DNA of 64,000 nt from Sulfurovum sp. (GCA_020525365.1 JAIZOF010000001.1:1015456-1079455), one strand, 5' to 3'; positions 37,935 to 48,532 are shown, counted from the stretch's first letter. A program made the numbers and translations. The notes: generated by a model from the sequence alone, not told the origin.

Positions 37935-39743
37935 TTATTCTACTGTTACACTTTTGGCTAAATTCCTTGGCATATCTACGTCATTTCCAAGTCTTACAGA
38001 AATTTCTAGTGCCAATAGTTGCATGACAACCATCATCTCAAAAAATTCAACCATTGGATGAGAACTATATTGTGTTTGTATGAAATCATCTGCAAGATCA
38101 AAAAATTCTGGAGAAATAACACAGATAGTTGCATCTCTTGCACTAAGCTCTTCAACATTAGACTTAATCTTTTCATAGTGCATTGTTTTGGGCATTAAGG
38201 CAATAGTAAAAAGTTCTGCATCAGCAAGTGCAATGGGTCCATGTTTCATCTCTCCAGCAGGGTAACCTTCAGCATGTAAATAGCTAATCTCTTTGAGTTT
38301 GAGTGCGCCTTCAAGTGCAAGAGGGTAGAAGATATCGCGCCCTATAAAGAAGAAACCGTGTCCATGTAGATAACGTTTACTTAGACGATGTAGTTTAGTA
38401 TGGAGCGTATCGGTTACTGTGAGTGCTTTTGGAGTGTGACGCATTGCATTTATTTCATCATTCAATATTTTTTTGTCAATAGTCTTCTTGTGTTGACCTA
38501 TATAAAGTGAGAGCATCCAAAGTACCATAGTTTGTGTCGCAAAAGCTTTGGTGCTAGCCACACCTTTTTCAATACCTGCACGAGTCAAAATGGTAGCATC
38601 GCTGTCTCTAACAATAGAGGAGTTATTAACGTTACAAATACTTAAACTTTTAAGCCCAGCCTGTTTTGCCATTTTGAGTGCTTCGAGGGTATCGGCAGTC
38701 TCACCACTTTGTGAGATGGTAATAAATAGTGTATCTTTTGTTAAAAGTGGTTCCTTATAGCGAAATTCCGAAGCAATCTCTACATCACAACGTATCTTTG
38801 CTAGACGCTCAAAAAGGTAGGTGGCAATTAGGGCAGAGTGATAGGAGGTACCGCAGGCACAGATTTTAATGGTATTGATATCATCAAAAAAGTTATTTTT
38901 AAGCTCATCGAATACAATTTTATCATCAAGTACTCGACCCATCATTGTCTCAGTCATAATATAACTTTGTTCATAAATCTCTTTTTCCATAAAGAAGCGA
39001 TAACCATCCTTTTGGGCAGAGACCTTATCGGCACTGAGTGGCTGTTTGATGAAATCTTTCTCTCCTTTTAAATCATAGAGGCGTACTTCTCCCTCTTTGA
39101 CATAGCCGTACTCACCATCCTGGAGATAGTAAACTTCATTAGCCTTACCAATAATGGGGGTATCTGAAGAAGCGAAGTAAACCTCATCTTTGTAAAAACC
39201 AATTAGCATCGGAGAACCATTTTTGGCAAAAAAGATTGTATCTGGCGCAGCTTCGGTAATCAACAGTGTGGCATAGGCACCCTCCAAGCATTTAACTGTT
39301 TTTGTAAATGCTTCAAAAGGATTGTTAATATCGTTATTATATTTTTCAAAAAGATGCACAATGGTTTCTGTATCAGTTTGACTAAGAAAGGCTATATTGT
39401 GATCTTGTAGCTCCTTTTTGAGATTCTGGTAGTTTTCAATAATCCCATTGTGTACAACATAGGAGTATTGTCCAAGATGTGGATGGGCATTAAGCTCGGT
39501 TGGTTTACCATGTGTTGCCCATCGGGTATGTCCTATAGAGATACCAAATCCATCACTGTAATAGTTCTTTGTCTTTTTTTTGAGGTTAATCAGTTTTCCA
39601 ACTGACTTAAAATTGTCAAGCTTCTCTCCCTTGATGATAGCAATGCCTGCTGAATCATAACCCCTGTATTCAAGTTCTTGCAGGCCTTCAAGTAAGATTT
39701 CCTTCTTCTCTTTGGAGCCAATGTATCCTACGATTCCACACAT
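37935..39743 (-). CDS. glmS: Glutamine-fructose-6-phosphate aminotransferase
   Basis: GlmS makes glucosamine-6-phosphate for peptidoglycan and LPS. The 602-residue protein has the N-terminal nucleophile CGIVGYIGS (Cys2 after Met removal), the glutaminase motif GHTRWATHG, and two SIS domains (ITISQSGETADTLEA; HAEGYPAGEMKHGPIALAD), ending in NLAKSVTVE. It adjoins glnD with no gap. No glmS ribozyme is expected or seen in this phylum. Confidence 0.97.
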   Translation of the reverse strand: MCGIVGYIGSKEKKEILLEGLQELEYRGYDSAGIAIIKGEKLDNFKSVGKLINLKKKTKNYYSDGFGISIGHTRWATHGKPTELNAHPHLGQYSYVVHNGIIENYQNLKKELQDHNIAFLSQTDTETIVHLFEKYNNDINNPFEAFTKTVKCLEGAYATLLITEAAPDTIFFAKNGSPMLIGFYKDEVYFASSDTPIIGKANEVYYLQDGEYGYVKEGEVRLYDLKGEKDFIKQPLSADKVSAQKDGYRFFMEKEIYEQSYIMTETMMGRVLDDKIVFDELKNNFFDDINTIKICACGTSYHSALIATYLFERLAKIRCDVEIASEFRYKEPLLTKDTLFITISQSGETADTLEALKMAKQAGLKSLSICNVNNSSIVRDSDATILTRAGIEKGVASTKAFATQTMVLWMLSLYIGQHKKTIDKKILNDEINAMRHTPKALTVTDTLHTKLHRLSKRYLHGHGFFFIGRDIFYPLALEGALKLKEISYLHAEGYPAGEMKHGPIALADAELFTIALMPKTMHYEKIKSNVEELSARDATICVISPEFFDLADDFIQTQYSSHPMVEFFEMMVVMQLLALEISVRLGNDVDMPRNLAKSVTVE

Positions 39744-42221
39744 CTATTTTTCCTTGACTTTATCTATTGTTAATTTTTCAATAATTGTTTCCATATTATG
39801 GCAAAAGTTTCCATTCTTTTCAATAAGGAACATATCGCGTACCCGATTTTTGAGTGTATGTACTTTCGCAGTCACAATATCAACACCCATTTCATCAAAC
39901 ATATCTATAACATAAGCAAGAAGACCTCGTTGATTTTTGCTACGAAGATGCATGATTGCATAGGTTTTTGAATGTTCACAGTTGATATCAATATCTTCTT
40001 TTTTAATTAAAGGGATCTTGTGAATACTTTTTGTTGTTAAGCTGAAAGCATTGATAATAATCTGTTCAATAGTATGTATTTCATCTTCATCTACTCTTGA
40101 GGCAAAATCAATTTTAAAATACTTTAATTCATTGAAGAGTTTACTAATATCCATATTGACTATCTCAAGGGTACTAAGTTTTCCAAGCAGATAACTAAGG
40201 TTAATTGAATCTGCTCGAATGATCTCAATGGTAAGGTACTCATTATTGCTAATATGATAGGTAAAATCTGTGGTTTCAAAAGCTTTTTGGCATATCTTAA
40301 TGATTCGTTCAGGACGATATCGTAAAAAGAGGAGATTAGATGGCATTTGTAATATCTTTTTTTGTTCAGTACGTTTGAGTGTACGGAACTTCGGATGTCG
40401 CTTGAGTGATACTTCTTTTTTGGTACGTTTGGCTGCCTCGCTGAGCATGACGGTCTTCCCTAGTATTTCCAATGAGTGATTATAGAGTGTTCGAATCAGT
40501 TTTGCATTAAAAGAGTTGTAAATGCCATCACCAACGCCATTCATATCGGCATAGGTGAGAATATAGATCATATCGAGTAGTTTTTGTGTTGGAAAGTGGG
40601 ATGCAAAACCAAAAATAACTTTTTCATTGTAGAGATCCTCACGTTGAGCTATATTGCTCATTAAGGTATGATACTGAATGAGCTGTTCCCCCATTCTAAT
40701 TAGTGTATTGTCCATACCAAGTTTTTGTGCAAATATTTTAAATAAAGATGCACCTACATAGTGATGATCTCGTTTTCGACCTTTTCCTGAATCATGCAAA
40801 AATGTAACCACCTTAAGCATCGCTTTTTCATCTTTATTTAGTTTCTCATAACATTTTCTAATTAAAGGTTCTTCTATATGCTCTAAATGATAGATACAGC
40901 GCAAAGAGTGGATATCGACTGCATATTGATGATAGCCATCAAATTGTGGCAAGTCAATTACCTTTTTAATAGGAGGAATAGTATAGTGCAATAGGCGTGC
41001 ATAAGAGAGAGTGCCTAGGATGGAATAGGCATGTGGCTGATAAAAAATAGTAGCAATAGTTTTGTAAAGCATATTGTTAGGACGTTCAGGACGTTTAGCA
41101 TTGATGAGTATATGCAAAAAGGTTGGATGAGCCCTAAAAGGCTCTTTTCCTTCCTTGCAGATATATTTAAGTATTCTGTTAAAATCTTTACTTTTTGTAT
41201 AGATAAAACGTTTTTCAGACGGTAGATCCATATACTCACACGTAAGACGTTCCAGCCAAATGGTACTATATAGACGAATGATTTTAAGCGACTCTGTTAC
41301 TTTTTTGGCAAACCTAAGATGTCCTTGTTTGCTTTTCTCATAGCCAAGAAGACTCGCAATGGTAGGAATGAGGTCAAGTTGAAGTTTATCCTCTTTTTTG
41401 TGTGTCGCCAAATGCAGTGCAGAGCGTACCCGAAAAAGAAATTCTAGCGCAATTCGAAAAGTACGATACTCTTTTTCTTCAATAATAATTTTAGGTAAAT
41501 CTTTAATTGTATCAACATTATATTGTACTTTACCAATCCAAAAAATGAGATTAGCATCTCGAAATCCTCCAACCCCCTCCTTGAGATTGGGCTCCATTGT
41601 CAGTGGAAATTTTTTATGCTTAACTGCCTGCTCCTCAAGTTTGGCTTTAATGAAACCTTCAATATCGTCATGTCGGATAAGATTGATAGCATTTTGTGTC
41701 TCTGTCCAAATAAAGTGTGACCCTTCGATAAAACGGGATTCTATTAGTGCAGTTTTGATAGTAATATCAGTTTTAGATATACGATAAAGCTCTTCGGTTG
41801 CGTGAACCCGATGCCCTAACTTGAGACCAGCATCCCATAGAATGTAAAGAATTTTCTCAATCAATTCTTTGGTATTGTAGCCTGAGATATTCTTGTAGAC
41901 AATCATAAGATCAATATCAGAGTAGACACAGAGCTGTTCTCTGCCATAGCTTCCAAGGGCAACAAGTGCTATGGGTATAGAATTCTTCATGGGCATATAG
42001 TCTGAAAACATTGAACGTAGTACAACTTGGTAGATAATCTTCAGGTATGTATCGATTTGTTTAGTATGCTTAACGAGGAAATCTTTGCCACCTGTATTAG
42101 CAAAAGTTTCCTCAAGTGTTTCAAAGTACTCTTTGATACTTTTTTTCATAATCTTAGCAATCTCGAAATCAGTAGCATTTTCATATAGCAATACTTCGAT
42201 TTCACGTTTTAGTCTATCCAC
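39744..42221 (-). CDS. glnD: PII uridylyltransferase / nitrogen sensor GlnD
   Basis: An 825-residue sensor enzyme that uridylylates and deuridylylates PII in response to glutamine. In order: a nucleotidyltransferase motif LGSYGREQLCVYSDIDLMIV (about residue 90), an HD domain with HDSGKGRKRDHHY (about residue 480), and two C-terminal ACT domains, the last beginning near ILRSKNQRG-like YAIMHLRSKNQRGLLAYV. Length is normal. Downstream it abuts glmS. Confidence 0.92.
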   Translation of the reverse strand: MDRLKREIEVLLYENATDFEIAKIMKKSIKEYFETLEETFANTGGKDFLVKHTKQIDTYLKIIYQVVLRSMFSDYMPMKNSIPIALVALGSYGREQLCVYSDIDLMIVYKNISGYNTKELIEKILYILWDAGLKLGHRVHATEELYRISKTDITIKTALIESRFIEGSHFIWTETQNAINLIRHDDIEGFIKAKLEEQAVKHKKFPLTMEPNLKEGVGGFRDANLIFWIGKVQYNVDTIKDLPKIIIEEKEYRTFRIALEFLFRVRSALHLATHKKEDKLQLDLIPTIASLLGYEKSKQGHLRFAKKVTESLKIIRLYSTIWLERLTCEYMDLPSEKRFIYTKSKDFNRILKYICKEGKEPFRAHPTFLHILINAKRPERPNNMLYKTIATIFYQPHAYSILGTLSYARLLHYTIPPIKKVIDLPQFDGYHQYAVDIHSLRCIYHLEHIEEPLIRKCYEKLNKDEKAMLKVVTFLHDSGKGRKRDHHYVGASLFKIFAQKLGMDNTLIRMGEQLIQYHTLMSNIAQREDLYNEKVIFGFASHFPTQKLLDMIYILTYADMNGVGDGIYNSFNAKLIRTLYNHSLEILGKTVMLSEAAKRTKKEVSLKRHPKFRTLKRTEQKKILQMPSNLLFLRYRPERIIKICQKAFETTDFTYHISNNEYLTIEIIRADSINLSYLLGKLSTLEIVNMDISKLFNELKYFKIDFASRVDEDEIHTIEQIIINAFSLTTKSIHKIPLIKKEDIDINCEHSKTYAIMHLRSKNQRGLLAYVIDMFDEMGVDIVTAKVHTLKNRVRDMFLIEKNGNFCHNMETIIEKLTIDKVKEK

Positions 42222-42281
42222 TTATACACTCCTAAACAATTAGTGATATAATACCAAAATTTACTATAGGGATACGGATAT

Positions 42282-43343
42282 ATGCAACTTATAGAAAAAG
42301 TACGAAATCACCAGCGTCTTACCCAAGAAGAGGGCGAAGCACTTTATGAGCTTGATCTCTATGTACTTGGCGATCTAGCAGACAAAATTCGTCGAGAAAA
42401 GTATGGAAATAAGAGTTTTTTCAATATTAATCGCCATATTAATCCCACCAATATTTGCGCAGACATCTGTAAATTCTGTGCTTATTCTGCTAGTCGGAAG
42501 AACCCTAACCAGTATACGATGACCCATGATGAAATTCTCAATATCGTTGAGAACTCTATTAAAAATGGTGCCAAAGAGATGCATATTGTTTCGGCACACA
42601 ATCCTAATGACGGAGTAGAGTGGTATATGGATACTTTCCGAAAGATTAAAGAGAAGTTTCCTGATATTCACATTAAGGCAATGACTGCAGCAGAAATTGA
42701 TTTTTTACACCGTGAGTATGGTTTAAGCTATGACACAGTACTCGATATGATGATAGAAAATGGTGTAGACTCTATGCCTGGAGGTGGTGCTGAGATTTTT
42801 GATGAACAGGTGCGTGAGTATCTTTGTAAAGGAAAAGTGAGTTCTGATGAATGGTTAGAAATCCATCACAAGTGGCATAAGCGCGGCAAGGAGTCTAATG
42901 CTACAATGCTCTTTGGTCATGTAGAGAAAAGGGCACACCGTATTGACCATATGTTACGTCTACGTAACCTACAAGACGAAACAAATGGTTTTAATGCTTT
43001 TATCCCTTTGGTTTATCAAAAAGATAATAATTTTCTTAAAGTTAAAGAGTTCCCTTCAGGGCAAGAGATACTTAAAACCTATGCAATCAGCCGTATTTTA
43101 CTTGATAATATTCCCCATATTAAAGCTTATTGGGCAACATCAACGATTAACCTTGCACTTGTTGCACAGGAGTTTGGTGCAGATGATTTGGATGGTACTA
43201 TAGAAAGAGAGTCCATTCAGTCTGCTGCAGGAGCAGAAAGTGCTTCAGGTATGAATTTGAGTGACTTCATAGCAATGATCAAAAATTCTGGTTTTGTACC
43301 AATAGAGAGAGACAGTCTCTATAATGAACTTAAAGTATATTGA
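42282..43343 (+). CDS. mqnE: Aminodeoxyfutalosine synthase MqnE
   Basis: A 353-residue radical SAM enzyme of the futalosine route to menaquinone. The cluster motif CADICKFC (CX3CX2C) is at about residues 61-68, followed by GVDSMPGGGAEIF and a C-terminal SAAGAESASGM segment characteristic of the MqnE/MqnC group. The N-terminal part and length favour MqnE over MqnC. Menaquinone is the expected quinone for the NrfD-linked molybdoenzyme upstream. Divergent from glnD. Confidence 0.9.
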   Translation: MQLIEKVRNHQRLTQEEGEALYELDLYVLGDLADKIRREKYGNKSFFNINRHINPTNICADICKFCAYSASRKNPNQYTMTHDEILNIVENSIKNGAKEMHIVSAHNPNDGVEWYMDTFRKIKEKFPDIHIKAMTAAEIDFLHREYGLSYDTVLDMMIENGVDSMPGGGAEIFDEQVREYLCKGKVSSDEWLEIHHKWHKRGKESNATMLFGHVEKRAHRIDHMLRLRNLQDETNGFNAFIPLVYQKDNNFLKVKEFPSGQEILKTYAISRILLDNIPHIKAYWATSTINLALVAQEFGADDLDGTIERESIQSAAGAESASGMNLSDFIAMIKNSGFVPIERDSLYNELKVY

Positions 43344-43396
43344 TAGTCAAAGCATGATAAAATAACCCTTATCCAAGAAAGCACGAGGAAGAAAAT

Positions 43397-43966
43397 ATGG
43401 TTCTTATGATAGATAACTATGATAGCTTTACCTACAATGTCGTTCAGTACTGTCGTGAACTTGGAGCAAACCTAAAAGTGATTCGTAATGATGAGCTAAC
43501 CATTGATGAGATTAGGGCACTTGATCCCAAAAAAATAATTCTTTCTCCCGGACCTGCTACACCAGATGAAGCAGGCGTAACACTTGATGTTATTAAGGAG
43601 TTTGCTGATACCTTGCCAATATTTGGTATTTGCTTGGGGCATCAAAGTATTGCACAAGCATTTGGTGGAGAGGTGATTCGTGCCAAGCGCATGATGCATG
43701 GAAAGACCTCGCAAGTGGAAGTAGATATGGAAACCTTAATTTTTAAGGGGATTCCAAGAGAGTTTTGTGCAACACGTTACCACTCATTGGCAGTCAATAA
43801 AGAAAATCTTCCTGAACATATTATTGTAACATCCCACAGTAAAGATGATAAGGAGATCATGTCATTGCAGATTAGAGATAAGCCTATTTATGGTGTGCAG
43901 TTTCACCCTGAATCGATTATGAGTGAGTATGGACATGAGATGCTTGATAATTTTTTAAAACTTTAA
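43397..43966 (+). CDS. trpG: Glutamine amidotransferase, anthranilate/aminodeoxychorismate synthase component II
   Basis: A 189-residue class I glutaminase with IDNYDSFTYNVVQY at the N-terminus, the nucleophile Cys in FGICLGHQSIAQAFGG and the catalytic His/Glu in VQFHPESIMSEYGHEML. TrpG and PabA are often one shared protein and cannot be told apart here. The trpE gene is about 38 kb away in this window. AGGAAG lies upstream of the start. Confidence 0.88.
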   Translation: MVLMIDNYDSFTYNVVQYCRELGANLKVIRNDELTIDEIRALDPKKIILSPGPATPDEAGVTLDVIKEFADTLPIFGICLGHQSIAQAFGGEVIRAKRMMHGKTSQVEVDMETLIFKGIPREFCATRYHSLAVNKENLPEHIIVTSHSKDDKEIMSLQIRDKPIYGVQFHPESIMSEYGHEMLDNFLKL

Positions 43967-43983
43967 ACCTGAAGGAAATTTAG

Positions 43984-45069
43984 ATGAAGAAAGCACACTT
44001 TTTTGGGCTCCTTCTTCTTTATGTTGTATCATCATTTTACCTTGCTTTAACCACACCTATTACGCCCCATGAAGCCAATAATCTGTACACTAATAGCAAT
44101 ATCGTTTCGCTCCTAATGCAGTGGGGGGAAAGTATTATTTCTGGGTTTCTTGGATTACGTATATTTTTTCTTTTGTTTGCATTTTTAAGCCTATATATTT
44201 TTTATAAATTAAATCAACAGTATTTTAAAAAGAAGGAAGATGCATATCTTTCAACTGCACTATTTATGTTCTTGCCAGGAATTATGACTGCGACAGTGCT
44301 AGCAAATATAGGGATTATTGTATTAACACTAGTCCTTTTTTTTGTCTTACTTTATGAACAAAAACATTTTGTTGCATTGCCACCTATTATGCTATCACTC
44401 TTTTTTATTCATGAAGCCTCTATTGTCTTTTTTATTGCACTACTCTTCTATGCAGTAGAGTATAAAAATAAATTCCTATTTATTTTTTCTTCAGCGTTTA
44501 TTTTGGCATTTCTCTATTTAACAAAAGGCATAGATATAGGCGGTCACCCATTTGGTCATTTTCTAGAGATATTTGGTCTCTATGCTACGGTATTCTCTCC
44601 GTTGCTCTTTCTCTATTTTTTCTATACGATGTATTACATATTCCTTTGTGAAGAGAAAACATTGATGTGGTATATCTCTTTTGTTGCATTAACGGCTTCT
44701 TTATTGCTATCTTTACGTCAAAAGGTTTACATTACTGATTTTGCTCCATATGTAATGATCTCTACTATTGCCATGGTAGATATATTTCGTAAAAGTCTCT
44801 ATATTCGTCTTCCTCAGTTTCAAAAGTACTATCTGAAATTTTTTTATGTTGTAATTACAATACTTGCAATTTCAGCAGGAATAATCATATTTAATAAGCC
44901 ACTTTACTATCTCCTCAAGCAGACAGAAAAACATTTTGCCTTACATGTTTATCGGCCTTATGAACTTGCTAAAGAATTAAAAGAAAAACATATCTCATGT
45001 TACAATGCAAAGGGAAGAACAATTTTACAACTTCGATATTATGGCATCCCTTCTTGTAGAGATAATTAA
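43984..45069 (+). CDS. Polytopic membrane protein, possible GT-C type glycosyltransferase
   Basis: A 361-residue protein with about nine or ten transmembrane helices. The first loop after helix 1 carries TPITPHEANNLY, resembling the acidic first periplasmic loop of ArnT/PMT (GT-C) glycosyltransferases, which is the only reason for this suggestion. The C-terminal 60 residues are soluble with HISCYNAKGRTILQLRYYG. It lies 17 nt after trpG and before aclBA. Substrate and family are not certain. Confidence 0.65.
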   Translation: MKKAHFFGLLLLYVVSSFYLALTTPITPHEANNLYTNSNIVSLLMQWGESIISGFLGLRIFFLLFAFLSLYIFYKLNQQYFKKKEDAYLSTALFMFLPGIMTATVLANIGIIVLTLVLFFVLLYEQKHFVALPPIMLSLFFIHEASIVFFIALLFYAVEYKNKFLFIFSSAFILAFLYLTKGIDIGGHPFGHFLEIFGLYATVFSPLLFLYFFYTMYYIFLCEEKTLMWYISFVALTASLLLSLRQKVYITDFAPYVMISTIAMVDIFRKSLYIRLPQFQKYYLKFFYVVITILAISAGIIIFNKPLYYLLKQTEKHFALHVYRPYELAKELKEKHISCYNAKGRTILQLRYYGIPSCRDN

Positions 45070-45192
45070 AGTCTCTTAAACTGTTTCTAAAATACACAAT
45101 ACTTAGAGTTTTTCTTATCGTTTTGATTAGCGAAACAAAACTTAAAACAACTGCATGCTAAACTTTAAAGAACAAAATTAAAGGAGAACTTG

Positions 45193-46503
45193 ATGGCTCA
45201 AAAGGCGATTAGAGAGTACGATGGCAAAGCAATTTTTGCAAAACATTGGAATGAATATTTTGATGGTTTTCATTATGGATTTAAGTCTGTTTTGATTACC
45301 AGTGGAGATGAACTAAGAGACAAAGCAAAAGAACATGGTTTTGAGTGGTTAAAACAAGAGCCATTGGTTGCCAAGCCAGATATGCTCTTTGGTAAAAGAG
45401 GTAAAAATGACCTTGTATTGTTTCGTGTTGAAAAGCCAGGTGACGTCACTCTTGAGAATGCCGCAAAATGGATTGATGAAAAGCAGTCACGCGAGGTGAC
45501 GCTACTTTCAGGTGAAAAAGGGCATTTGACACATTTTGTTGTAGAGCCATTTACTCCACATACACAAAAACAGGAGTATTATATTTCTGCAACAACTGTT
45601 GGAGAAGATGATGTACTGTATATGTCTGCAGAGGGTGGAATGGAAGTTGAAGAAGGATGGGATGAAAAAGTAAATGAAGTTCATATCCCTATCAATATGT
45701 CAGATATGGAGATGGAAAAAGCAATTAAAGCATATATTCCAAAAGATATTCCAGATGAAAATAAAGCAACATTCACATCATTTGCAATCCAGTTCTTTAA
45801 ATTTTACAGAGATATGAATTTTGCTTATCTTGAGATTAACCCTATTGTTATGCTTGAAAATGGTGAAATGGCTATTCTTGATCTTGTAGCTAGGCTAGAT
45901 GATACAGCTGGCTTTATGATGAAAGATGCATGGGGAGATATTGAGTTTCCTACAGCATTTGGCATGGAAGATATGTCTCCTGAAGAAAAAGCAATTGCAG
46001 AAGCAGATAGTAAGTCCGGTGCATCGCTGAAGCTAACTATTCTTAACCCTAAAGGTCGTATCTGGACTATGGTTGCAGGTGGTGGTGCTTCTGTTGTGTA
46101 TGCAGACACAATTGCAGATTTTGCAGGCGTTGAAGACCTTGCAAACTATGGTGAATATTCTGGTGGACCGACAACGGGTGAGACAAAATTTTATGCTGAA
46201 ACTATTTTTGATCTTATGACAAGACATGAAGATCCAAGAGGGAAAGTACTTATCATTGGTGGTGCAATTGCAAACTTTACGGATGTCGCAAAGACATTCA
46301 CGGGTATTATTCAGGCATTTGAAGATTATGCAGACAAATTAAAAGCACATAAGACAAAAATTTATGTCAGACGTGGTGGACCAAACTATGAAAAGGGTCT
46401 TAAAGATATTAAAGAGGCGGCTGACAGACTTGGATTGGATATCGATGTTTATGGTCCTGAAACACATGTAACAGATATTGTTAGAATGGCACTAGAGAAG
46501 TAG
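45193..46503 (+). CDS. aclB: ATP-citrate lyase, small subunit
   Basis: A 436-residue subunit equal to the N-terminal ATP-grasp/citrate-binding part of eukaryotic ATP-citrate lyase. Visible are an ATP-grasp-like N-terminus (AKHWNEYFDGFHYGFKS), FAYLEINPIVMLENGEMAILDLVARLDD and a succinyl-CoA-synthetase-beta-like half (AGGGASVVYADT ... GGPTTGET). It cleaves citrate to acetyl-CoA and oxaloacetate together with AclA, the diagnostic step of the reductive TCA cycle. AAGGAGAA precedes ATG 45193; a TTG one codon earlier is open. aclA follows after 10 nt. Confidence 0.93.
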   Translation: MAQKAIREYDGKAIFAKHWNEYFDGFHYGFKSVLITSGDELRDKAKEHGFEWLKQEPLVAKPDMLFGKRGKNDLVLFRVEKPGDVTLENAAKWIDEKQSREVTLLSGEKGHLTHFVVEPFTPHTQKQEYYISATTVGEDDVLYMSAEGGMEVEEGWDEKVNEVHIPINMSDMEMEKAIKAYIPKDIPDENKATFTSFAIQFFKFYRDMNFAYLEINPIVMLENGEMAILDLVARLDDTAGFMMKDAWGDIEFPTAFGMEDMSPEEKAIAEADSKSGASLKLTILNPKGRIWTMVAGGGASVVYADTIADFAGVEDLANYGEYSGGPTTGETKFYAETIFDLMTRHEDPRGKVLIIGGAIANFTDVAKTFTGIIQAFEDYADKLKAHKTKIYVRRGGPNYEKGLKDIKEAADRLGLDIDVYGPETHVTDIVRMALEK

Positions 46504-46513
46504 GGAGAAGATA

Positions 46514-48337
46514 ATGGAAAATAAACTTTTTACAAAAGATACACAGGCAATTTTTTGGAATAATAATAAAACAGCTATTCAGAGAATGTTGGACTATGAC
46601 TATACGATAGGAAGAGAGAAACCTTCTGTAGCCGCTATTGTTGCACCAACAAGTGGAAACAAATTTGAAAAATTCTTTTATGGTTCTGATGAAATTATGA
46701 TACCGTTATATAAATCAACAGCAGATGCAACAAAAGAACATCCTCAAGTAGATGTCTTGTTGAATTTTGCTTCTTTTAGAACAGCATATGATGTTACCAT
46801 GGAAGCTATCGAACTTGGTAGCCAGTTCAGGGTTATTATGATTACTGCAGAAGGAATTCCCGAAAGACTGGCACGAAAAATGAATCAAGCAGCAAGAGAT
46901 GCTAGTGTTACAGTAATTGGACCAGCAACAGTAGGTGCAATCACCCCTGGTGCCTTCAAAATTGCTAATATTGGTGGTACAATTGAAAATATTGTTAATT
47001 CAAAACTTCATAGAGAAGGTTCTTGTGGTCTTGTGACACGTTCCGGCGGTCTCTTTAATGAGCTTTCAAATATTATTGCAATCAATGCAGATGGTATTGC
47101 TGAAGGTGTTGCAATTGGTGGTGATAGATTTGTTGGTTCCGTATTTATAGATAATCTTCTTAGAATGGAAGAAAATCCAGATGTAAAATATATGATTTTA
47201 CTTGGTGAAGTAGGTGGAACCGAAGAGTATAAAATTATTGAAGCAGTCAAATCGGGCAAGATCAAGAAGCCAATTATTGCATGGTGTATTGGTACAATCG
47301 CAAAACATTTCTCTTCAGGTGTTCAGTTTGGACACGCAGGTGCTTCTGCTAATGCTGATGCAGAGACTGCGGCAGCAAAAAATATAGCTATGGCTGAGGC
47401 TGGTATTTATGTACCAGCCTCATTTAATGATCTTCCTAAAACAATTGCCAAAGTGTATAATGACCTTAGAGAGCAAGGTGTAGTTAAGGAAGTTGAAGAG
47501 CCTGAGATTAAACTAATTCCTAAAGCAAGACGACCTAAGCAGTTTATCTGTACGATATCTGATGACAGAGGCGAAGAAGCTACATATGCAGGTTTCCCAA
47601 TCTCTTCTGTGGCACTTCCAAGTACAGGAAAAGGGATTGGCGATGTTATTTCTCTTCTTTGGTTCAAAAAACAGTATCCAAAATGGGCAGTGGATTTTAT
47701 TGAAACGGTTATCAAGACAGTTGCAGACCACGGACCCGCAGTTTCTGGAGCACATAATGCAAAAGTGACAGCTAGGGCAGGAAAATCAGTTGTTGAGTCT
47801 TTGGTTACAGGTCTTTTAACTATTGGACCAAGGTTTGGTGGTGCCATTGATGGTGCAGCAAAATACTTTAAGTATGCAGATGATAATAATCTTTCGCCTA
47901 AAGAATTCCTCGGCTACATGAAAAAAGAAGGTATACCTATTCCAGGCATTGGTCATAGAATTAAATCTTTGAAAAACCCTGATCTTCGTGTCAAAGGTCT
48001 CATGGACTACGCAGCAGAAAGTTTCCCTGCAACCCCACTTCTTGATTATGCAAGAACGGTAGAGGCACTAACAACATCTAAAAAAGAGAATTTAATTCTA
48101 AATGTGGATGGTACAATTGGTATTCTTATGGTAGACATGTGGAGAGCACTTGGATACTCTGAAAATGAGATTGATGAATTTATCGAATCTGGTACACTTA
48201 ATGCCTTCTTTATTGTTGGTCGTTCTATTGGCTTTATTGGTCATGTACTTGATGAGAAGAGATTAGCAATGCCAATGTATCGTCATCCAATGGATGATAT
48301 TCTTTATGATGTTCAAGAAGCAGAACCAATTGAATAA
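46514..48337 (+). CDS. aclA: ATP-citrate lyase, large subunit
   Basis: A 607-residue subunit combining a succinyl-CoA-synthetase-alpha-like half with the phosphorylated His in VQFGHAGASANAD and a citrate-synthase-like C-terminal half (GIGHRIKSLKNPDLRV). It works with AclB in ATP-dependent citrate cleavage. The order aclB-aclA with short spacing is the usual arrangement in Campylobacterota and Chlorobi. A terminator follows. The frame is intact, which shows sequence quality is good right up to the rRNA operon. Confidence 0.94.
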   Translation: MENKLFTKDTQAIFWNNNKTAIQRMLDYDYTIGREKPSVAAIVAPTSGNKFEKFFYGSDEIMIPLYKSTADATKEHPQVDVLLNFASFRTAYDVTMEAIELGSQFRVIMITAEGIPERLARKMNQAARDASVTVIGPATVGAITPGAFKIANIGGTIENIVNSKLHREGSCGLVTRSGGLFNELSNIIAINADGIAEGVAIGGDRFVGSVFIDNLLRMEENPDVKYMILLGEVGGTEEYKIIEAVKSGKIKKPIIAWCIGTIAKHFSSGVQFGHAGASANADAETAAAKNIAMAEAGIYVPASFNDLPKTIAKVYNDLREQGVVKEVEEPEIKLIPKARRPKQFICTISDDRGEEATYAGFPISSVALPSTGKGIGDVISLLWFKKQYPKWAVDFIETVIKTVADHGPAVSGAHNAKVTARAGKSVVESLVTGLLTIGPRFGGAIDGAAKYFKYADDNNLSPKEFLGYMKKEGIPIPGIGHRIKSLKNPDLRVKGLMDYAAESFPATPLLDYARTVEALTTSKKENLILNVDGTIGILMVDMWRALGYSENEIDEFIESGTLNAFFIVGRSIGFIGHVLDEKRLAMPMYRHPMDDILYDVQEAEPIE

Positions 48338-48354
48338 TTCTCTAATGCAATGAT

Positions 48355-48376
48355 AGAGGTATAAAAATATACCTCT
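48355..48376 (+). terminator. Hairpin terminator after aclA
   Basis: AGAGGTATA (48355-48363) pairs with TATACCTCT (48368-48376) across a 4-nt A loop, followed by GCTTTAATC. The T-tract is short, but position and stem length support termination of aclBA. Confidence 0.65.
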
Positions 48377-48532
48377 GCTTTAATCACTACATAGTCCGGA
48401 TATTTTTTAAAAACTTGATGATAGTTTTATCAAAAGATAAAATCAATAATATTTTTTTGAGTATCTAAAAGCATATATTCCACGTAAGAACTAAAAAATT
48501 TCCATAAATTTCTATATTTTTTTAGAATACCC

